57,731 bases of DNA from Saprospiraceae bacterium (GTDB lineage: Bacteria > Bacteroidota > Bacteroidia > Chitinophagales > Saprospiraceae). The notes under the pieces were generated by a model. That model was not told the origin of the DNA. It worked only from the letters and a program-made list of their open reading frames with translations, and did no database searches. Shown here one piece after another: positions 53,146 through 57,731 of this stretch. A program made the position numbers and the translations under genes. The stretch lies in NCBI GenBank assembly GCA_022844565.1, contig JALHLK010000031.1, positions 1 through 57,731 on the forward strand. Reading direction: 5' to 3'. Position 1 is the stretch's first letter, and the number at the start of each line of letters is the position of its first letter.

Positions 53146-54635
53146 TATTTATAGTAGTTTTCGTTGATTTTGATTTGATTTTTGAGCAACTTAAGATCTG
53201 TATTTTCGTCAATGATGATGGTTTCGACATCAAGCATTTCTCCAAAGTCTTCCATCATTTGAACAGAGATGTTTTGCGAATATACCGTATGGTGAGCTCC
53301 TCCTGCTAGTAACCATCCTTGCAACCCTACCTCCATGTTTGGATATGGTTTCCACAATGCTCTTGCGGTGGGTAAATGCGGGAATTCTTGAGAAACCTCC
53401 ACTCCTTCTACTTTATTGACGATGAGCCTAAATCTATGTCCCAAATCTACCAATGAAACATTGATAGCAGGACCTTTGTCCGCATTGAATACTAAGCGTA
53501 CTGGATCTTCTTTGCCTCCAATGCCCAAAGGATGGATTTCGCAAGACACTTTTTTAGTAGTAATAGAAGGACATATTTCCAACATATGGCTACCAAGTAC
53601 CATCTCATTATTGGGTTCAAAATGATACGTGTAGTCTTCCATAAATGAATTGCCACCTTCCAACCCATGTGCCATGCATTTGATGGTGTGGAGTAATGCT
53701 GAGGTCTTCCAATCACCCTCTGCCCCAAAGCCATATCCTGCATTCATCAATCGTTGTGAAGCGATGCCTGGCAATTGTTTCATGCCAGCTAAATCTTCAA
53801 AAGTGTTGGTATAACCACTGAATCCTCCGTTTTTCAAAAATGTCTTTAAACCTAATTCTATTCTTGCAGCATCTATTAGAGAATTTCTTTTATCACCATA
53901 TTTCAACAAAGGTTTAGTTAAGTCATATTTATCCTCATACTCTTCAATCAAGTGATTAATTTCATTTTCTGATTGAGCATTGATCATATCCACTAGATCA
54001 GCCACACCAAAATAATTGACTGAAAAACCAAACTTCATTTCAGCAGAAACTTTATCACCATCCGTCACGGCAACTTCTCGCATATTATCACCAAATCTTG
54101 CAATTTTGATCTTAGTTAGCCTGCTTTTACCTATCGCCAATCGAGCCCAATTTGAAATTTGATGTGCTACTTTTTCATTTTGCCAATGACCTACTACGAT
54201 TTTTCTGGCAATTCCCATTTTTGATAGTATATGAGCATGCTCTCGATCTCCGTGTGCAGATTGATTGAGATTCATAAAGTCCATATCAATGGTACTAAAT
54301 GGTATGTCTCTATTAAATTGGGTATGAAAATGCAAAATTGGTTTTTGCAACAAACTCAATCCTTTTATCCACATTTTCGAAGGAGAAAAAGTATGCATCC
54401 AAGTGATAACTCCTATGCAACGATCATCGTAATTGGCTTCTCTGAGTAAATTAGTGACCTCTTCTGGGCTTTTGACAGTAGGTTTTATAGCTAGATGGAC
54501 AGGAATTTTTCCTTCACTATTTAGACCTTTTACTATGACAGCAGCATTTGCAGCCACTTGCTTTAAGGTTTCTTCTCCATATAGGTGTTGGCTTCCTGTG
54601 ATAAACCAAATTTCATATTCTTTAAAATCAAACAT
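53145..54635 (-). CDS. araA: L-arabinose isomerase
   Basis: A 496-residue protein from the ATG at 54635, which gives the family start Met-Phe-Asp-Phe-Lys-Glu-Tyr-Glu (an in-frame ATG at 54644 adds three residues). Typical segments are F-I-T-G-S-Q-H-L-Y-G-E-E-T-L, W-M-H-T-F-S-P-S-K-M-W-I and G-E-G-D-W-K-T-S-A. The metal-binding Glu and His residues are in the later E-D-Y-T-Y-H and G-S-H-M-L-E segments. It converts L-arabinose to L-ribulose. It starts within the last codons of araB (8-base overlap) and runs into araD. Confidence 0.97.
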   Translation of the reverse strand: MFDFKEYEIWFITGSQHLYGEETLKQVAANAAVIVKGLNSEGKIPVHLAIKPTVKSPEEVTNLLREANYDDRCIGVITWMHTFSPSKMWIKGLSLLQKPILHFHTQFNRDIPFSTIDMDFMNLNQSAHGDREHAHILSKMGIARKIVVGHWQNEKVAHQISNWARLAIGKSRLTKIKIARFGDNMREVAVTDGDKVSAEMKFGFSVNYFGVADLVDMINAQSENEINHLIEEYEDKYDLTKPLLKYGDKRNSLIDAARIELGLKTFLKNGGFSGYTNTFEDLAGMKQLPGIASQRLMNAGYGFGAEGDWKTSALLHTIKCMAHGLEGGNSFMEDYTYHFEPNNEMVLGSHMLEICPSITTKKVSCEIHPLGIGGKEDPVRLVFNADKGPAINVSLVDLGHRFRLIVNKVEGVEVSQEFPHLPTARALWKPYPNMEVGLQGWLLAGGAHHTVYSQNISVQMMEDFGEMLDVETIIIDENTDLKLLKNQIKINENYYK

Positions 54636-56262
54636 TATTTTCAATAAATTTTCCTAGTGAAATATATTTTTTATACAAAACATCATATATCGGAACAACT
54701 CCAGCTCGTGGATGATAGATCTCATCAAAGTCTGACCCCATGACTTCTTGAGCCACAGAAGTAGAAGCGTATACTCCTGCCGCCACAGCAGCATTGATGG
54801 CTGCACCAAGTGCACATGCTTGGTCCGAACTGGCTACTTTGATCGTTTTATTTAATACATCCGACAAAACTTGCATTACAAATGGTGACTTTTTAGCTAC
54901 GCCACCGATGGCTACCACTTGATTTATCTTTATACCTTCTTCTATAAATCGCTCTACGATCGCCCTAGATCCAAATGCAGTAGCTTCTACTATCATTTTG
55001 AAAATAGCAACTGTATCCGTTCCAAGATCCATGCCCATAAAAGCAGCCTTGAGCGATTGGTCCGCATCAGGAGTCCTTCTTCCATTGATCCAATCTGTAG
55101 CTACAAGGTCGTGCTCCGTTATTGATAATTTACTTGCTTGCTCAGCCAAGTATGGTAGAAGTTTAGATGATAAGTCTTTTGATGCTTGTTCACCAAGTAT
55201 AGCCTTGACAGGTTCTGTGATAATGTTTTGCCACCAAGCATAATAATCGCCATATGCAGATTGTCCAGCTTCCATTCCGATCATACCTGCAGTGATCGAT
55301 CCATCCACTTGACCACAAATACCTTTGACCAATATATTGCCAACATCCCCTTTTGGTGCTACCAACATGTCACATGTAGAAGTGCCCATTACCCTCACAA
55401 AGTCATAAGGTTTTATTTTAGCACCAACTGCTCCCATATGACAATCAAATGCACCGACCCCGATGATCACATCCTGATTTAGTCCAAATTTGGTAGCCAA
55501 TTCACTTGAAATAGTGCCTAAGGCTACATCGGAAGTGTAACATTCTTCATACAATCTTTCGCGCAGACCAGCCAATAAAGGATCAATAGCCTTAAAATAT
55601 TCATCAGATGGCAATCCGTCAAATGCTTCATTCCACATACCTTTGTGACCAGCTGCACACCTTGATCTTTTGAGGGTTTTTAGGTCTTTATTACCTGATA
55701 AGTAGCCAGAAATCCAGTCGCAATGCTCTACCCACGAATAAGCCGATGCTCTTACTTGCTCATCTTTTCTTAAGATATGCAAGATTTTAGCCCAAAACCA
55801 TTCAGATGAGTAGATGCCACCAACATATTTAGTATAGTCTACCTCCCATTTTTTTGATAAAACGTTGATTTCCTCTGCCTCTTTGATCGCCGTGTGATCT
55901 TTCCATAGGATGAACATAGCATTGGGATTATCGACAAACTCTGGAAGTAATGATAATGGCACACCATTTTGGTCAACTGCCACTGGTGTGGATCCTGTTG
56001 TGTCTACCGATATTCCTACTACATTTTTTCTGACCTCATCGGAAATATTTTTACAAACTGAGTCAAGCACTTCATGCAAGCTTTCTATATAATCCAATGG
56101 GTGTTGTCTAAATTGGGATTTCGAAGCATCGCAGTAAAATTGTTTTTTCCAGCGACTATAATAAGATACAGCAGTTGCTAAGTTCTCTCCATTAGCTGTG
56201 TTTACTATTAAAGCCCTGACTGAGTCTGTACCGTAATCTATACCTATGGTATATTTTTCCAT
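54628..56262 (-). CDS. araB: Ribulokinase
   Basis: A 544-residue FGGY kinase starting Y-T-I-G-I-D-Y-G-T-D-S-V-R-A with the phosphate loop. The FGGY features are R-S-R-C-A-A-G-H-K-G near the middle, V-M-G-T-S-T-C-D-M near residue 293 and V-A-I-G-G-V-A-K-K-S-P-F near 425. It phosphorylates L-ribulose with ATP. It is the first gene of the araBAD-symporter operon, under the divergent promoter region that contains the 9-1-9 palindrome. Confidence 0.97.
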   Translation of the reverse strand: MEKYTIGIDYGTDSVRALIVNTANGENLATAVSYYSRWKKQFYCDASKSQFRQHPLDYIESLHEVLDSVCKNISDEVRKNVVGISVDTTGSTPVAVDQNGVPLSLLPEFVDNPNAMFILWKDHTAIKEAEEINVLSKKWEVDYTKYVGGIYSSEWFWAKILHILRKDEQVRASAYSWVEHCDWISGYLSGNKDLKTLKRSRCAAGHKGMWNEAFDGLPSDEYFKAIDPLLAGLRERLYEECYTSDVALGTISSELATKFGLNQDVIIGVGAFDCHMGAVGAKIKPYDFVRVMGTSTCDMLVAPKGDVGNILVKGICGQVDGSITAGMIGMEAGQSAYGDYYAWWQNIITEPVKAILGEQASKDLSSKLLPYLAEQASKLSITEHDLVATDWINGRRTPDADQSLKAAFMGMDLGTDTVAIFKMIVEATAFGSRAIVERFIEEGIKINQVVAIGGVAKKSPFVMQVLSDVLNKTIKVASSDQACALGAAINAAVAAGVYASTSVAQEVMGSDFDEIYHPRAGVVPIYDVLYKKYISLGKFIENNV

Positions 56263-56460
56263 TAATTATTATGCCTTTAAAGATTATAAGTTAAAAATAA
56301 AATTTCTTAAAGGTCAAAAATATAATTTCAATTCAAAATATTCTAATAATAAGTGTTAATTTAACACTTAAACACAAAGATTATTTAAAAAAGATTTGTT
56401 TATGCCCCAAAATAGCTGTTAGTTTGTATCCATTTTCAGAAATATCAAAAAAGTCTAATT
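56263..56460. promoter_or_regulatory. Divergent promoter region of araBAD and galM with operator
   Basis: The 198-base gap holds a perfect inverted repeat AAGTGTTAA-T-TTAACACTT at 56351-56369. A minus-strand -7 box TATTTTTG lies near 56325-56332 in front of araB. On the plus strand a near-match TTAGTTTG near 56430 lies before galM. The palindrome lies upstream of both boxes, where a single regulator could control both sides. Confidence 0.6.
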
Positions 56461-57597
56461 ATGAATAAATTGTCAATTCTACTTTTAATCTTCATTGTAC
56501 TATGGTCATGTAAAGAATCAGAAAAACCTCAAAATATCACTGAAGCTGCTGTGGGAATTGATGCTAGTTTATTTGATACAACATTAATGGACAAAAAAGT
56601 GAGTCTCATTACACTATCAAATGTAAGTGGCACTAAAGCACAGTTTACTAATTTTGGTGGTCGCTTGGTGAGTTTGTATGTAAAAGATAGTCATGGCAAA
56701 TTTGTGGATGTCATTGTAGGACCCGGTACAATTAGAGACTTTCTTGCTTGTGGCGAAAAGTATTTTGGTGCAACAATTGGTCGTTATGGTAATCGAATAG
56801 CTAAAGGCAAATTTTCTTTAGATGGAAAAGAATATACCTTAGCAACTAACAACAATGCCAATCATCTACATGGTGGAGTAGTGGGATATAATGATATAAT
56901 TTGGGATTTTAAAACAGAAGGTGACTCTTCAGTGACCTTTACTTATTTATCACCAGACGGGGAGGAAGGATATCCTGGCAATCTCAATGTCAGCGTAAAG
57001 TACACACTTACAGCTGAAAATTCTGTATTGATGGAATACGAAGCCACAACAGATAAACCTACGGTGGTAAATCTTACCAACCATGCATTTTTTAATTTGA
57101 ATGGTTTTGGTACAGGTTCTATCAATGGACATGAATTACAAATTTTTGCTAATCAATACAATCCAGTAGACTCTACTTTGATTCCAACGGGTATCGATAG
57201 TGTCGTTAATACACCATTTGATTTTTTAAATCCTACCACAATTGGTAAAAGAATTGAAGAAAATCACGTACAATTAAAGTATGGCTTGGGTTATGATCAC
57301 AATTTTATTTTGAATCGCAAGTCAGAAAAAGACTTGGAATTAGCAGCAATAACAAAGGGTGATATATCAGGTATCGTGATGGAAGTGTATACGCAAGAAC
57401 CTGCAATACAACTGTATGGCGGCAATTTTATGAAAGGTGCAAATAGGATGAAAAATGGAACTAAGGACGACTATCGTACTTCCTTCTGTCTAGAGACACA
57501 GCATTATCCAGATTCACCCAATCAAAGTAATTTTCCAAGCACGGTGTTAAGACCAGGAGAGAAGTATCAGACAAAGTCGGTTTATAAATTTAAATAG
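56461..57597 (+). CDS. galM: Lipoprotein aldose 1-epimerase
   Basis: A 378-residue protein with a lipoprotein signal (L-W-S-C, Cys17). The epimerase domain shows N-H-L-H-G-G (substrate His near residue 141), L-T-N-H-A-F-F-N-L-N-G (catalytic His near 205) and the catalytic Glu in L-E-T-Q-H-Y-P-D-S-P-N (near 345). GalM interconverts the alpha and beta anomers of aldoses. The lipid-anchored form here works in the periplasm, supplying the anomer for the symporter. It is divergent from araB and shares the promoter region with it. Confidence 0.95.
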   Translation: MNKLSILLLIFIVLWSCKESEKPQNITEAAVGIDASLFDTTLMDKKVSLITLSNVSGTKAQFTNFGGRLVSLYVKDSHGKFVDVIVGPGTIRDFLACGEKYFGATIGRYGNRIAKGKFSLDGKEYTLATNNNANHLHGGVVGYNDIIWDFKTEGDSSVTFTYLSPDGEEGYPGNLNVSVKYTLTAENSVLMEYEATTDKPTVVNLTNHAFFNLNGFGTGSINGHELQIFANQYNPVDSTLIPTGIDSVVNTPFDFLNPTTIGKRIEENHVQLKYGLGYDHNFILNRKSEKDLELAAITKGDISGIVMEVYTQEPAIQLYGGNFMKGANRMKNGTKDDYRTSFCLETQHYPDSPNQSNFPSTVLRPGEKYQTKSVYKFK

Positions 57598-57731
57598 GGG
57601 CTAAAAAAGATTACTAGTGCTGCGTCTAATTAAAAAAATAAAAGAAGAAAAACATATATTGGATATTTAAATATTACAAATTAATATAATATGTTTGTGG
57701 CTAAATATTAAAAATCAAAATCTATGTCACG
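57598..57731. other. Short 3' end of the window without gene
   Basis: AT-rich sequence of 134 bases without an ORF or hairpin. It holds no recognisable signal. Confidence 0.4.

Overview
The window is AT-rich, gene-dense DNA from a member of the Bacteroidota. The indications are: -7 boxes of the form TAnnTTTG, some with a TTG or TTTG about 19 bases upstream; few Shine-Dalgarno sites; many lipoproteins and signal peptides; and family types such as DUF5686 barrels, tricorn-like S41 peptidases, GH140/DUF4038 enzymes and a Saprospiria/Chitinophagia-like gene style. The exact lineage cannot be fixed from the sequence alone. No rRNA, tRNA, CRISPR array, integrase or transposase gene was seen.

Layout. 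1-5.4 kb: a small secreted protein, arfB (ribosome rescue), a sialate O-acetylesterase-type SGNH enzyme bracketed by two copies of a structured 233-bp foldback repeat, and a GDSL hydrolase. 5.4-14.6 kb: a SnoaL-like secreted protein, then five co-directional genes that look like one peptide/amide-degrading operon (tricorn-like protease, amino-acid permease, cyclophilin lipoprotein, penicillin acylase, serine hydrolase). 14.6-20.2 kb: minus-strand accessory genes (alpha/beta hydrolase lipoprotein, propeller protein, KilA-N protein, methyltransferase, GH140). 20.2-24.7 kb: a patchwork with gene relics, a DUF695-RraB protein, and small unrelated genes separated by integron attC-like palindromes. 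The 7-base ends of the two cassettes match exactly as the cassette model predicts, so this looks like a remnant gene-cassette array without an integrase (CALIN-like). 24.7-28.4 kb: a Gfo/Idh/MocA oxidoreductase and a two-gene alpha/beta-hydrolase operon, with two copies of a MITE-like element inserted against gene stop codons.

28.5-37.5 kb: a histone-H1/phasin-like protein, a DUF5686 outer-membrane protein, a PRXL2-type peroxiredoxin-like protein, malate dehydrogenase, a VapBC-like pair, a cryptochrome/photolyase with an N-terminal DUF2256 domain, a YoeB toxin with a frameshifted YefM-like antitoxin, and a CPMC small membrane protein. 37.8-42.2 kb: an ankyrin protein, a DUF2271 protein with an ApbE-type flavinylation motif, and a PepSY/flavodoxin/FNR membrane reductase, preceded by iron-box-like palindromes. 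This is probably a trans-membrane electron-transfer module used in iron metabolism. 42.4-46.7 kb: manC, a small membrane protein, DUF1801, a CPA2 antiporter and a DedA protein. 47.1-50.8 kb: a potassium uptake operon (TrkH, TrkA) ending in a porin.

50.8-57.6 kb: a complete L-arabinose catabolic operon (araB-araA-araD and an SSS sugar symporter) divergent from a lipoprotein aldose 1-epimerase. A perfect 9-1-9 palindrome between them is the likely shared operator. With GH140 and the SGNH esterases this suggests growth on plant-type polysaccharide debris.
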